DNA of 64,000 nt from Desulfotomaculum nigrificans DSM 574 (GCF_000189755.2 NZ_KI912183.1:74564-138563), one strand, 5' to 3'. Shown: positions 7,888-16,884, counted from the stretch's first letter. Translations and numbers: made by a program. The notes: generated by a model not told the origin, from the letters alone.

Positions 7888-8898
7888 GTGACAGTAACTA
7901 TCAAAGATATTGCCAAAAAAGCAGGAGTTTCCTACGCCACCGTTTCCCGAGCCCTGAATAATCGGCCTGAAGTTAACGAAAAAACCAGACGGGAGATTCA
8001 AAAACTGGCAGAAGAAATGGGCTATAAACCCAATGCTTTGGCCAGAGGTCTGGTAACCAAGGAAACCAAAACTTTAGGTTTGATCATACCTGACATAACT
8101 AACCCATTTTTTCCGGAAGTAGCCAGAGGAGTGGAAGAAGCGGCTGCTCAAGCCGGTTATAACGTTTTTCTTTGTAATACCAACTGGCTAGCGGCCAAAG
8201 AGGAAACTTATCTGGAGGTACTTGAAGAAAAGAGGGTTGACGGGCTTATTTTAGCTTCAGTCGCTAAGGACTGTGATGTAGTAAAAAGAGTGATTAAAAG
8301 AGGAACACCGCTGGTCCTGGTCAACCGGGTACTGAAAGATGTGGATGCTCATTATGTTGTTATTGATAACAATAAAGGAAGTTTTCAGGTGGTAGAACAT
8401 TTACTTGGGTTGGGACACCGCATCATAGGTTTTATCGGCGGGTTAGCTCACGTAGAGGCAACCCGTGAGCGGCTTCAGGGGTATCGTTTAGCCCTTGCAT
8501 CCGCCGGTATTCCAGTTGATGAAGATCTAATTCGTTTAGGCACCTTTAAGAAAGAAAGTGGTTATGAAAATACTATTTCTTTAATGAAAGATTGCAAGAA
8601 AAAGCCTACCGCTATTTTTGCTGCCAACGACGTTCTGGCACTGGGTGTTATTCAAGCTGTTCAGGATTGTGGTTTACAAGTGCCCGAAGATGTTGCAGTG
8701 ATTGGTTTTGACGATATTCCTTTTGCAGCTTACGCGGAAGTGAGTCTGACCACAGTGGCTCAGCCTAAATATACAATGGGTGAAATGGCAGCCAAAATCT
8801 TAATTGAGGAAATTAAGGAGGGACCTTCAAAGGAAAAGAAACATGTAGTGTTGCAACCTAAGTTAGTCATTCGCAAGAGCAGCGGTAAAAAACGATGA
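7888..8898 (+). CDS. LacI-family transcriptional repressor of the inositol genes (presumed)
   Basis: This 336-aa regulator has the classic N-terminal helix-turn-helix TIKDIAKKAGVSYATVSRAL (about residues 4-23), a hinge helix PNALARGL, and a sugar-binding-protein-like effector domain with TKTLGLIIPDITNPFFPE, AIFAANDVLALGV and VIGFDDIPFA. GTG at 7888 is chosen because AGGTGG at 7877-7882 lies 5 bp upstream; an in-frame GTG at 7879 overlaps that ribosome site. Matching operator pairs before this gene and iolG, and single cores before iolM and the isomerase gene, suggest it represses the whole island and itself. The inducer is probably inositol or a keto derivative (inference). Confidence 0.9.
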   Translation: MTVTIKDIAKKAGVSYATVSRALNNRPEVNEKTRREIQKLAEEMGYKPNALARGLVTKETKTLGLIIPDITNPFFPEVARGVEEAAAQAGYNVFLCNTNWLAAKEETYLEVLEEKRVDGLILASVAKDCDVVKRVIKRGTPLVLVNRVLKDVDAHYVVIDNNKGSFQVVEHLLGLGHRIIGFIGGLAHVEATRERLQGYRLALASAGIPVDEDLIRLGTFKKESGYENTISLMKDCKKKPTAIFAANDVLALGVIQAVQDCGLQVPEDVAVIGFDDIPFAAYAEVSLTTVAQPKYTMGEMAAKILIEEIKEGPSKEKKHVVLQPKLVIRKSSGKKR

Positions 8899-8947
8899 GT
8901 ACTGTATTAGTGCATGAAATGCACACATTTCTTTTAAACAAAATTTC

Positions 8948-8957
8948 AAACGTTTAC
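8948..8957. promoter_or_regulatory. Operator core upstream of iolM
   Basis: AAACGTTTAC, identical over 10 bp with the right ends of the two double operators, lies 50 bp before the iolM start in the lacI-iolM gap. It would let the same repressor control the iolM-iolN-iolO unit. Confidence 0.6.
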
Positions 8958-9007
8958 AGTACTGAAAATCCTTCAGTAATATAACAATTCATGAGGGGGA
9001 GAAATTA

Positions 9008-10204
9008 GTGAATAAGAAAATGCGTGCTGTGGTGTTGAGGGCTGATTGGGACCCGAAACCAGATTTTAAACTGGGTGCTAAAGACATTGAATTTAAACAA
9101 ACCTACCTGGGCTCCAAAGTATGGCGGAATCCCACTGTGGCAGTAGAAGAGGTGGATATTCCGGAGCCAGGTCCCGGTGAAGTTCTCATTGAAGTCAAGG
9201 CCTGTGGTATCTGCGGTAGTGACGTTCATATGGCCCAGCCCGATGAAGAAGGTTACATCTGGTACCCTGGTTTAACTGGATTCCCTGCAGTACTGGGTCA
9301 CGAGTTCGCCGGTAAAGTTGTCAAGGCCGGTCCCGGCGCTATCAACAAGCGCACTAACAAACCCTTTGTGGGCGGCGAGGATGTTTGTGCTGAAGAAATG
9401 GTCTGGTGCGGTCGCTGCCAGCCTTGTGCCGACGGATATCCTAACCACTGTGAGCGCCTGGATGAACTGGGCTTTAACGTAAACGGTGCCTTTGCCAAGT
9501 ATATTGTTGTGCCGGATCGTTTGGTTTGGAGTCTTGACCCCCTGAAGAAGGTTTATGAAGGCGATGATATCTACCTGGCCGGATCACTGGTGGAGCCAAC
9601 CTGTGTAGCTTACAATGCTGTGGTACAGCGGGGCGGCGGCATTAAACCCGGAGACAATGTTGTAATTGCCGGTGGTGGGCCCGTTGGTCTGGCTGCCTGC
9701 GCTATCATGAAGCGGATGGGGGCAGCAAAAGTTATTCTTTCCGAGCCCGAAGAAGGCCGCGCCCAAATTGGTTTACAGCTTGGCGCTGATGTAGTGATTA
9801 ACCCGCTTAAAGAAGATTTTGTACAGCGTGTATTGGAACTGACTGACGGTTATGGAGCTAAACTGTATCTGGAAGCAACTGGGTTACCCACTGTTGTATA
9901 TCCTCTTATCGAGCAATGCATTTGGGAAGGCCGTGGGCTAAACAGTACTGTGGTAGTCGTTGCTCGTGCCGATGCAAAAATGCCTGTTACCGGTGAGGTA
10001 TTACAGGTTCGTCGGGCCCAGATTGTCGGTGCCCAAGGTCACTCCGGCGAAGGCACCTTCCCGCGTGTAATCGAGGCTATGGCCAGTGGAATGAATATGC
10101 TTCCCCTGATCACTAAGAAAATTAAGCTGGATGAGGTTCCAGAAAACCTGATTATGCTGCGCACTGACCGTAAAGAATGTAAAATTACTGCTTTAATTGA
10201 TTAG
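9008..10204 (+). CDS. iolM: scyllo-Inosose 3-dehydrogenase-like zinc alcohol dehydrogenase
   Basis: This 398-aa medium-chain, zinc-dependent dehydrogenase has a catalytic-domain signature ACGICGSDVHM near residue 68, GHEFAG near 99 and a structural-zinc cysteine cluster VWCGRCQPCADGYPNHC near 134-150. Its Rossmann motif is IAGGGPVGLAA near 220. The extended N-terminus with YLGSKVWRNP and the overall pattern recall the T. maritima enzyme of the IolG-IolM-IolN-IolO route, which oxidises scyllo-inosose to a diketo-inositol. GTG at 9008 follows GAGGGGGAG. The next gene encodes the hydrolase expected to open that diketone. Generic threonine/sorbitol dehydrogenase is the fallback reading. Confidence 0.78.
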   Translation: MNKKMRAVVLRADWDPKPDFKLGAKDIEFKQTYLGSKVWRNPTVAVEEVDIPEPGPGEVLIEVKACGICGSDVHMAQPDEEGYIWYPGLTGFPAVLGHEFAGKVVKAGPGAINKRTNKPFVGGEDVCAEEMVWCGRCQPCADGYPNHCERLDELGFNVNGAFAKYIVVPDRLVWSLDPLKKVYEGDDIYLAGSLVEPTCVAYNAVVQRGGGIKPGDNVVIAGGGPVGLAACAIMKRMGAAKVILSEPEEGRAQIGLQLGADVVINPLKEDFVQRVLELTDGYGAKLYLEATGLPTVVYPLIEQCIWEGRGLNSTVVVVARADAKMPVTGEVLQVRRAQIVGAQGHSGEGTFPRVIEAMASGMNMLPLITKKIKLDEVPENLIMLRTDRKECKITALID

Positions 10205-10278
10205 TTAAATACTTAAATTTACTTCTCTAATTTTCTGCCACAAGATAATTTAATCTAAATATAAGGGGGACATAAACA

Positions 10279-11253
10279 ATGAGCAAATGGGGTTTACCTC
10301 TTAAAGATGCCGGCAGTATGGATAAAAATGATGGCATCTATTTGCAGAATATGACCTGGGCTCAAGTTGAGGAAAGACTTAAAAAGTGTGACCTTATTAT
10401 TATTCCCATCGGTGCCACTGAGGCCCATGGCCCTCATGCCTGCCTTGGTGAAGATACTTTCCTGGTCACCCGGATGGCCGAGTTAGTAGCTAAAAAGACT
10501 GGCTGCACTGTATCTCAACCTCTCTGGTGGGGTTCCCACCCCTATCACCACATGGGTATGCCCGGTACGGTTATCCTGCCTGAAGAAATTTTTATTGGCG
10601 TATTGAAATCTGTAATGGCAGGTTATTGGAACGCTGGTTTCCGTAAAATGATTCTGTTAAATGGTCACGGTCAAGAATATGTTATTCCCACTGCTATTCA
10701 CCAGTTTGCCAAAACCTACCAGGTGCCGATGGTTGTATGTAACCTTAACTGGTACCATGCCATCCAGGACCAGTTTAAATTAAAGAGCGAAGGCGGACCT
10801 TATGAAACTTCCTTTATTCATGCTGACGAAGTAGAGACATCCTGGTCCCTGGCTTTGTTCCAGGAAATGATTGATATGAGCAAGGCAGTGGATACCAAGG
10901 TACAGGGCTATATGCCTGACGGCCACGTGGATAAGGCCGGCAACCTGCTGCATCGTCCCATTGCCTGGTACGGTCAGGTAGGTATGGGTCCCATAGAAGT
11001 ATCTGCATATCCAGAAGGTGTAGTAGGAAAGGCCACCCTGGCCTCTGCGGAAAAAGCCATTCCTGGTATCGAGAAACTCCTCGATTATATGGTTAAGTTG
11101 GTTGAAGATATTATGACCACCTTCCCGCCTGGTAAACTTCCCCCGATTGAAGGCCTTACCCAACGGCCTAAGGAAGAAGTGGAAGCCGTTCTCAAGGGCC
11201 CCCTGGCTCCCGGTGGCCGCAGCTTGTATTCTTTACACTGGCCTCCAGCATAA
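10279..11253 (+). CDS. iolN: 3-Dehydro-scyllo-inosose hydrolase-like protein, creatininase fold
   Basis: This 324-aa protein has a creatinine-amidohydrolase fold. Metal-binding motifs are PIGATEAHGPHACLGEDTF (about residues 38-56), the aromatic SQPLWWGSHPYHHMGMPGT segment, and LLNGHGQE near 132. In the Thermotoga inositol pathway a protein of this fold hydrolyses the carbon ring of the diketo-inositol to a keto-gluconate. Its position directly after the iolM homologue and before the iolO homologue supports that role rather than creatinine or pterin chemistry. The start ATG follows AAGGGGGA. Length and motifs look intact. Confidence 0.78.
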   Translation: MSKWGLPLKDAGSMDKNDGIYLQNMTWAQVEERLKKCDLIIIPIGATEAHGPHACLGEDTFLVTRMAELVAKKTGCTVSQPLWWGSHPYHHMGMPGTVILPEEIFIGVLKSVMAGYWNAGFRKMILLNGHGQEYVIPTAIHQFAKTYQVPMVVCNLNWYHAIQDQFKLKSEGGPYETSFIHADEVETSWSLALFQEMIDMSKAVDTKVQGYMPDGHVDKAGNLLHRPIAWYGQVGMGPIEVSAYPEGVVGKATLASAEKAIPGIEKLLDYMVKLVEDIMTTFPPGKLPPIEGLTQRPKEEVEAVLKGPLAPGGRSLYSLHWPPA

Positions 11254-11275
11254 AAGACGATTTCCTTCTATACAC

Positions 11276-11308
11276 AGACAGGACCACCTTGATAAGGCGG
11301 TCCTGTCT
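11276..11308 (+). promoter_or_regulatory. Stem-loop between iolN and iolO
   Basis: AGACAGGACCACC (11276-11288) pairs with GGCGGTCCTGTCT (11296-11308) across a 7-nt loop with one mismatch. No U-tract follows, so it is more likely a processing or stability hairpin, or a weak attenuator, than a full terminator. Confidence 0.55.
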
Positions 11309-11341
11309 TATATACATGATGTTTTTAGGAGGTGGATTGTC

Positions 11342-12148
11342 TTGCTTAAATGTATTGTTGTATCGGGCCCGGCTAAATTTGAGGCGCTAGCCTTTAAAGA
11401 TGATTTATACACCAGTATCAAAAAAGTAGCTGCTTTAGGTTATGATACAGTGGAATTGGCTATACGGGATCCTAATCTGGTAGATGCTCAGTCCATAAAA
11501 GAACTGGTGGAACAGCTTAACTTACCTGTGGTGGCCATCGGTACCGGCCAGGCTTATGGAGAAGAAGGACTTAGCTTTACTGACTTGGATCCCAGTATCA
11601 GGGCTAAGGCTATACAAAGAATTAAAGATCAGGTGCAGTTTGCTGCTAAGTTTGGTGCAAAGGTTATTATTGGTCTCATCAGGGGCAAAGTCCAGCCCGG
11701 CGTAGAAGTAAAGCAGGCGGAAGAATGGCTGGTTTCAGCACTTCAAGAATGTGCGGATTATGCCCAACCCTTTGGTGTCACCCTTGTTGTGGAACCAATT
11801 AACCGTTACGAGACTAATCTCATTAATACCGTCGCTGAAACAATAGAAATAATCAAACGAACCAGTCGTACAAATTTGCAGGTACTGTTTGACACTTTCC
11901 ATGCCAATATTGAAGAATCCAGTATTTTAGACAGTATTAGAGAGGTAGCTCCCTATCTTGGACATTTTCATGTGGCAGATAGTAACCGTTGGGCTCCTGG
12001 CTGCGGGCATCTGGACTTTCCGTCGATTTTAGATGTTTTAAAAGAGGTGGGCTACAGCGGGGCCGTTTCGGCAGAAATTTTGCCAAAACCGGATCCTGAT
12101 AGCAGTGCCAGGTTAACAATCGAATATATGAAAAGGCTTGGGCTTTAG
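11342..12148 (+). CDS. iolO: 5-Keto-L-gluconate epimerase-like TIM-barrel protein
   Basis: This 268-aa member of the sugar phosphate isomerase/epimerase TIM-barrel family has metal and substrate motifs VVEPINRYETN, LFDTFHANIEE, HVADSNRWAPGCGHLDF and SAEILPKPD. The set resembles the T. maritima epimerase that turns 5-keto-L-gluconate into D-tagaturonate. TTG at 11342 is chosen because AGGAGG at 11327-11332 lies 9 bp upstream and the protein then begins MLKCIVVSGP; the upstream in-frame extension runs through a hairpin and the iolN gene and is not family-like. It is the last gene of the inositol cluster. No tagaturonate-processing gene is seen in this window. Confidence 0.78.
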   Translation: MLKCIVVSGPAKFEALAFKDDLYTSIKKVAALGYDTVELAIRDPNLVDAQSIKELVEQLNLPVVAIGTGQAYGEEGLSFTDLDPSIRAKAIQRIKDQVQFAAKFGAKVIIGLIRGKVQPGVEVKQAEEWLVSALQECADYAQPFGVTLVVEPINRYETNLINTVAETIEIIKRTSRTNLQVLFDTFHANIEESSILDSIREVAPYLGHFHVADSNRWAPGCGHLDFPSILDVLKEVGYSGAVSAEILPKPDPDSSARLTIEYMKRLGL

Positions 12149-12162
12149 TCCCAGGCGGGAAC

Positions 12163-12192
12163 TAAGGGTGGGTCAAGACCTGCCCTTTTTTC
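12163..12192 (+). terminator. Terminator after iolO
   Basis: AGGGTGGGTC (12165-12174) pairs with GACCTGCCCT (12177-12186), including two G-U pairs, and is followed by TTTTT. It closes the catabolic island. Confidence 0.7.
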
Positions 12193-12264
12193 ATATCATC
12201 GTCCTAGTATAAAATCTACCCTCCGCTGCATAATAAAGATGAATGCACTGGGGAGGGTAGCGAA

Positions 12265-12960
12265 TTGAATGATGTCTGGCCGCATATTTGGCGTACGGTG
12301 GTTATATATTTTGCTGTCTTAGTTATTGTCCGGCTAATGGGCAAACGGGAAATCGGCCAACTTTCGTCCTTTGACTTTGTAGTGGCAATTATTCTGGCCG
12401 AACTGGCGGCCATTCCAATGGAATCTCATAATATTCCCATTTGGCATGGGATTATCCCTTTGGTCACGCTGGGTATTTTAGAAGTAGCCTTTTCCTATTT
12501 GACACTGATTAACCGACCTTTACGTAAAATTCTTTACGGGGCGCCGCAAATAATTATTGAAAACGGCCGCCTGCTAAAACACGAAATGCGGTCATCCCGT
12601 TATAACCTGGATGACCTGTTAAGCCAGCTGCGGGAAAAGGGTTATCCGGATATTGAAGATGTTGAATATGCTATCCTGGAACCGTCAGGCCGGCTGAGTG
12701 TTATCCCTAAGTCCCAAAAAAGGCCGGTTACCCCCGCAGACCTGGGAATTTCTACCCCATACGAAGGGTTACCCACGGTACTGGTGATGGACGGAGATGT
12801 GCTGGAGGAAAACCTGCACCAGGTTAATTTAAGCGAAGCATGGCTCAAGGAAAAGTTGGCGGAGAGGGGCTTACACCCGAAAAGCGTCCTGCTGGCCACC
12901 TTAAACACCAAAGGGCAGCTGTTAATAGATTGTCAAAATGATGCCCGGGCCCGTAAGTAA
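12265..12960 (+). CDS. DUF421 (YetF/YdfR-like) membrane protein
   Basis: This 231-aa protein has an N-terminal membrane part with about three hydrophobic segments, including VVIYFAVLVIVRLMGKREIGQ, followed by a soluble C-terminal YetF domain (about residues 90-205). The conserved segment RLMGKREIGQLS marks the DUF421 family, common in Bacillus and Clostridia, with no settled biochemical role. TTG at 12265 follows GGGAGGG at 12250-12256. The gene is isolated between the iolO terminator and comEA, and it is not obviously part of either neighbour's function. Confidence 0.85.
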   Translation: MNDVWPHIWRTVVIYFAVLVIVRLMGKREIGQLSSFDFVVAIILAELAAIPMESHNIPIWHGIIPLVTLGILEVAFSYLTLINRPLRKILYGAPQIIIENGRLLKHEMRSSRYNLDDLLSQLREKGYPDIEDVEYAILEPSGRLSVIPKSQKRPVTPADLGISTPYEGLPTVLVMDGDVLEENLHQVNLSEAWLKEKLAERGLHPKSVLLATLNTKGQLLIDCQNDARARK

Positions 12961-13039
12961 ATTAATATATGTGTTAAATTAAGAAGGAAAATGCCGCATT
13001 TGGTAGAAATATCCTCTTAATAATGGAGGAAGGTGCGGT

Positions 13040-13660
13040 ATGTTTAATCTTGGTCGCAAGGAGCAAATTATTATTTTTATTGTCATAGGGGTAATCTTAT
13101 TTTCTGCCGGTTACCAGTGGGCCGGTAGGCGAGCAGACTCACCGGTGGAAGTGGTGGGTACCGCCAATGCGGTGGCTAACAAAGAGGAAGTAGGTCCGGT
13201 GGTTCATGTGGACGGTGCCGTGGAAAAACCAGGGGTATATAAATTACCCCCCGGCAGCCGGGTTAACGATGCCGTTGCCCAGGCAGTGGCCTTGCCTGAG
13301 GCCGACCTGAGTGCGTTAAATCTGGCCGCACCCTTAAAGGACGGGGAAAAACTGGTGGTGGCCCGTAAAGGGGAACCAGCTAACGCCCCGGCAGTAGCCC
13401 AACAACCGGTCCGGTCCGGGGCCGCTGCCGGATCGGCAGCACCGACCACGGCTCAGAAATCAACGGGATTAATCAATATAAACACTGCCAGCAGTGCCGA
13501 ATTAGAAAGTTTACCCGGTATCGGTCCTACCTTGGCCAATAGAATAATACAACACCGGCAGGCTAACGGACCATTTCAGTCCATTGAGGATTTAAAAAAC
13601 GTTTCCGGTATCGGGGATAAGAAGTTTGCTGATTTACAGCACCTGATTACTGTTCAGTAA
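13040..13660 (+). CDS. comEA: Competence protein ComEA, DNA receptor
   Basis: This 206-aa membrane-anchored DNA-binding protein for transformation has an N-terminal transmembrane helix (about residues 10-27, IIIFIVIGVILFSAGY). An SLBB domain (VHVDGAVEKPGVYKLPPGSR, about 54-115) and a Pro/Ala-rich linker follow. The C-terminal helix-hairpin-helix repeats GLININTASSAELESLPGIG and the second hairpin ending DLKNVSGIG bind double-stranded DNA outside the membrane. ATG at 13040 follows GGAGGAAGG. It sits upstream of comEC as in other Firmicutes, with a transglycosylase gene between them. Confidence 0.95.
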   Translation: MFNLGRKEQIIIFIVIGVILFSAGYQWAGRRADSPVEVVGTANAVANKEEVGPVVHVDGAVEKPGVYKLPPGSRVNDAVAQAVALPEADLSALNLAAPLKDGEKLVVARKGEPANAPAVAQQPVRSGAAAGSAAPTTAQKSTGLININTASSAELESLPGIGPTLANRIIQHRQANGPFQSIEDLKNVSGIGDKKFADLQHLITVQ

Positions 13661-13686
13661 TGTTGGTTAGTTAGGAAGTGAAAACT

Positions 13687-14331
13687 GTGGACGTAACCTT
13701 GATGGCCCAATTAATTAGATTGCATGCCCTGGACCGTACTCTTAATTTTGACAATTCTGGCGATCAGAAAGAGTCCGGCCAATTTGCCCTGCTGTTGGCT
13801 AAAATGATGGCAGCGGAGGCTGGTTCCCCGGCGGCCGGTATGAATTTAAAACCCACCGTTCGTATGGTGGAAGTACCATACTGGCATGGTAAAGCGGCTC
13901 AGGCTGGGGCTCAGGCGGCGACTAATTTTGCCGCCGGTGGTGTTAAACAGTATGAGGCCACCATTGAGCGGGCGGCCCTGCGGCATGGGGTGGACCCGGC
14001 CCTGTGTAAGGCGGTGGCCAGGGCTGAGTCCGGCTTCAACCCTCTGGCCACCTCCAAGGCAGGGGCCATGGGACTAATGCAGCTGATGCCTGGGACCGCC
14101 AGGAGTCTCGGAGTGGATAACCCCTACGACCCGGAACAAAACGCCGATGCCGGAGTACGCTACATCAAATCACTGCTTAATAAATACAATGGCGATATCC
14201 GGCTGGCATTGGCCGCATATAATGCCGGTCCTGCTGCCGTGGATAAGTATAAGGGGATACCGCCTTATAAGGAAACCATTAATTATGTGCAAACCGTCAC
14301 CGGCTACCATCGTCAATACCTGGGTGGTTAA
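13687..14331 (+). CDS. Lytic transglycosylase, SLT domain
   Basis: This 214-aa protein carries a C-terminal SLT (goose-lysozyme-like) domain. Catalytic Glu lies in [19 protein letters not shown], followed by LMQLMPGTA and [13 protein letters not shown], which are the standard lysozyme-fold motifs for cleaving peptidoglycan glycan strands. No obvious signal peptide is visible, as in several Firmicute relatives. GTG at 13687 is preferred because GGAAGTG ends 6 bp before it; an in-frame GTG at 13678 overlaps that site. It lies between comEA and comEC, within 30 bp of one and overlapping neither, and may open the wall for DNA uptake (inference). Confidence 0.88.
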   Translation: MDVTLMAQLIRLHALDRTLNFDNSGDQKESGQFALLLAKMMAAEAGSPAAGMNLKPTVRMVEVPYWHGKAAQAGAQAATNFAAGGVKQYEATIERAALRHGVDPALCKAVARAESGFNPLATSKAGAMGLMQLMPGTARSLGVDNPYDPEQNADAGVRYIKSLLNKYNGDIRLALAAYNAGPAAVDKYKGIPPYKETINYVQTVTGYHRQYLGG

Positions 14332-14332
14332 C

Positions 14333-16732
14333 ATGAATCGGCCGCTGGTATTTTTGGTAATGGCCCTGGTTCTTGGCATTGTGGGAGCCACGGCCTGGCA
14401 AATTGATACAACCTTGGCCCTAGGTTTAGGGTTATTAGCCTGGTTGACAGCAGGGATAGGGATTTTAAGGACCTGGCGCTATAACGCATGGGTCTTTTTT
14501 TGTGCCTGCCTGATGCTGGGTTTTACCTTAACCACCATAGAAAGAACTGCCATACCGCCGCATCTGGCAACCCTCAACGGAAAGAATGTAAAGGTTACCG
14601 GTGAGGTTGTTGACCAGCCGGATGTGCGGGCCGATGGGGTTTATTATCGGTTAGAGGTTAAACAACTTGAATTTAACCGGGAAACACTGGGAGAAAAGTG
14701 TATTTTAAGGGTTAAAATTAAAGGCCGGGGGCCGGTCTTTAAGTACGGAGATATTTTGGCCTTACAGGGGATAGTTAACATCCCGGACCCCCCGGGCAAC
14801 CCGGGGGCCTTTGACTACCGGGTATGGTTAACCAGACAGGGTATCGCCGCCACTCTTAGTGTTAGAGACGCTAAAGAAGTCAAGGTTCTGGACAGAGGCG
14901 GCAGCTTTATCTTTAAGACTGCCCTGGCCATTCGGGATCGCCTGGAAAAAATTTACGATCAAACCATGACCAGGACCCAGGCGGCTATACTAAAAGGGAT
15001 TATGTTTGGCACCCGGGGTGAAATACCTCCGGAAATACAACAAGCCTTTAACTCCACCGGCCTGGTGCATATCCTGAGTGTTTCCGGGTTTCACGTTGGT
15101 TTGGTGGTGGTGCTGGTGCTGGGGTTACTTCGTTTATGCCGCTTGCCGGCCCGTTTCACCCCGCTGGTGGCCATCCCCTTACTTTTGTTTTACGCTGTTA
15201 TGACCGGCCTGGGCCCGGCGGTAACTCGTTCAACCATCATGGCCATACTGTTGATCATATCCCATCATATTGGCAGGCAGCAGGACTGGCCCACTACTTT
15301 AGCCCTGGCAGCAGCTGTAATCTTGGCCACCAATCCCCAAAATTTATATGATATCGGGTTCCAACTTTCCTTTGTTGCCACCTGGGGCCTGTTCTATATT
15401 ACGCCTAAGTTATTAGACCTTTGGCCTGGTTGGCCCCGAGCCCTGGCTCTGTTAGTGGCAGTGCCTTTGGCTGCCCAGCTGGCCACCTTACCCCTGGTGG
15501 TGTTGTACTTTAACCTGGTGTCTCCGGTATCAATATTGGCCAACCTGCTGACTGTCCACCTGGTGGCCTTGATTATGCTGTTTGGCGGTATGTCCTTATT
15601 ACCGGGGTTGTTTTATCTGCCACTGGCCCACTGGTTGAATGTCAGTACCGGCTTACTGACTGACCTGTTCCTGTGGTTGGTACAGTGGTGCAACTCACTG
15701 CCCGGGGCTGCCTGGTATTTACCCACCCCGCCCTGGTGGGTAGTTGTGGCTTATTACATATGCCTGGTAGGCAGCCTGGAGCTGGTACACCGGATAGAAT
15801 GGCAGTATAAATTAAAAGAAACCTTTAATAAATTAGCGCCAGATAAAACCAAAGCCAGATTTGCCCTGGCTACGCTGGTGTTTTTAATAATGCTGACGGC
15901 CTGGTTCATGTGGCCGGTGCACAATGAACTGCAGGTTCATTTTATCGACGTGGGACAGGGAGACAGCACGTTAATCATCACCCCTAATAACCGCACCATG
16001 CTGGTGGATGCCGGTGGTTGGCCCCAGGAACTGGTAACAGCTAGGGGAGCCGGAGATCATGTGGTGGTGCCTTATTTACACCGGTTGGGCATCAACCATT
16101 TAGATGTATTAGTCTTAACCCACCCCCATGCTGATCATGCCGGGGGAGCCAGGGCGGTGCTCGAAGCAATGGATGTGGGGATGGTGTTGGTATCACCCTA
16201 TGGGTTGAGTAAAGAGGACAAGGTAGACGATGGCTACGAAACCGTTATTCAAAAAATAAAATCCAAAAATATTAAACTTCAACCAGTTAGGTCGGGGGAC
16301 ATGCTAAACATCGACCCTGCCATTGCGGTGCGAGTTTTATCACCGGCAGAAAAAATTATAGGTACACGCTCGGATGCCAACAATAACAGCCTGATCTTAA
16401 AAATTACCTATTTTCAGCGAAGTGTTCTACTGGCCGGGGATGCCGAAGCAGAAGTAGAGGAAGAGTTAATCAAAAGTAGCGGGGATTTAGCAGCGGAGGT
16501 TGTTAAGGTTCCCCATCATGGCAGTGGGTATTTCGCTGAAAATTTCTTTTCCGAGGTCAACCCTCAGGTTGCTGTCATATCGGTAGGAGCCAATAACCGT
16601 TTTGGCCACCCTGCTGCCAGGACATTAGAGACTTTGCGAGAGATGAATTGCCGGGTGTTACGCACCGATAAACAAGGCGCCATTATTTTAACAACCGATG
16701 GAACTAAATGGGGGATGCAAACGGGCAAGTAA
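14333..16732 (+). CDS. comEC: DNA internalisation protein ComEC/Rec2
   Basis: This 799-aa protein forms the membrane channel for single-stranded DNA in natural transformation. The N-terminal helices and DUF4131 region contain an OB-like part (TGEVVDQPDV). The central Competence domain has GLVHILSVSGFHVGLVV, the family hallmark, and about eight further membrane segments. The C-terminal metallo-beta-lactamase domain has HFIDVGQGDSTLI, MLVDAGG and LTHPHADHAGG near residue 600, consistent with the non-transforming-strand nuclease. ATG at 14333 is one base after the transglycosylase stop; longer in-frame upstream sequence merely overlaps that gene. No frameshift is apparent. Confidence 0.94.
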   Translation: MNRPLVFLVMALVLGIVGATAWQIDTTLALGLGLLAWLTAGIGILRTWRYNAWVFFCACLMLGFTLTTIERTAIPPHLATLNGKNVKVTGEVVDQPDVRADGVYYRLEVKQLEFNRETLGEKCILRVKIKGRGPVFKYGDILALQGIVNIPDPPGNPGAFDYRVWLTRQGIAATLSVRDAKEVKVLDRGGSFIFKTALAIRDRLEKIYDQTMTRTQAAILKGIMFGTRGEIPPEIQQAFNSTGLVHILSVSGFHVGLVVVLVLGLLRLCRLPARFTPLVAIPLLLFYAVMTGLGPAVTRSTIMAILLIISHHIGRQQDWPTTLALAAAVILATNPQNLYDIGFQLSFVATWGLFYITPKLLDLWPGWPRALALLVAVPLAAQLATLPLVVLYFNLVSPVSILANLLTVHLVALIMLFGGMSLLPGLFYLPLAHWLNVSTGLLTDLFLWLVQWCNSLPGAAWYLPTPPWWVVVAYYICLVGSLELVHRIEWQYKLKETFNKLAPDKTKARFALATLVFLIMLTAWFMWPVHNELQVHFIDVGQGDSTLIITPNNRTMLVDAGGWPQELVTARGAGDHVVVPYLHRLGINHLDVLVLTHPHADHAGGARAVLEAMDVGMVLVSPYGLSKEDKVDDGYETVIQKIKSKNIKLQPVRSGDMLNIDPAIAVRVLSPAEKIIGTRSDANNNSLILKITYFQRSVLLAGDAEAEVEEELIKSSGDLAAEVVKVPHHGSGYFAENFFSEVNPQVAVISVGANNRFGHPAARTLETLREMNCRVLRTDKQGAIILTTDGTKWGMQTGK

Positions 16733-16884
16733 AAGATTGAAAGGTTTTGAATGCATCTTTTTAAAATTATTACACGTTGCGACATTTTGTAGGATAGGTG
16801 TTATAAACCACTTAAAAAAATGTCGATTTGGGACCTGCCAACCCTTCCCAATTGCTGTATAATTTAGGAGGGAGGGAAATAGCT

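Noticed and set aside
11147-11341. In-frame N-terminal extension of iolO
   Set aside because: It overlaps iolN and a hairpin, whereas AGGAGG places the start at 11342 and gives the family length.
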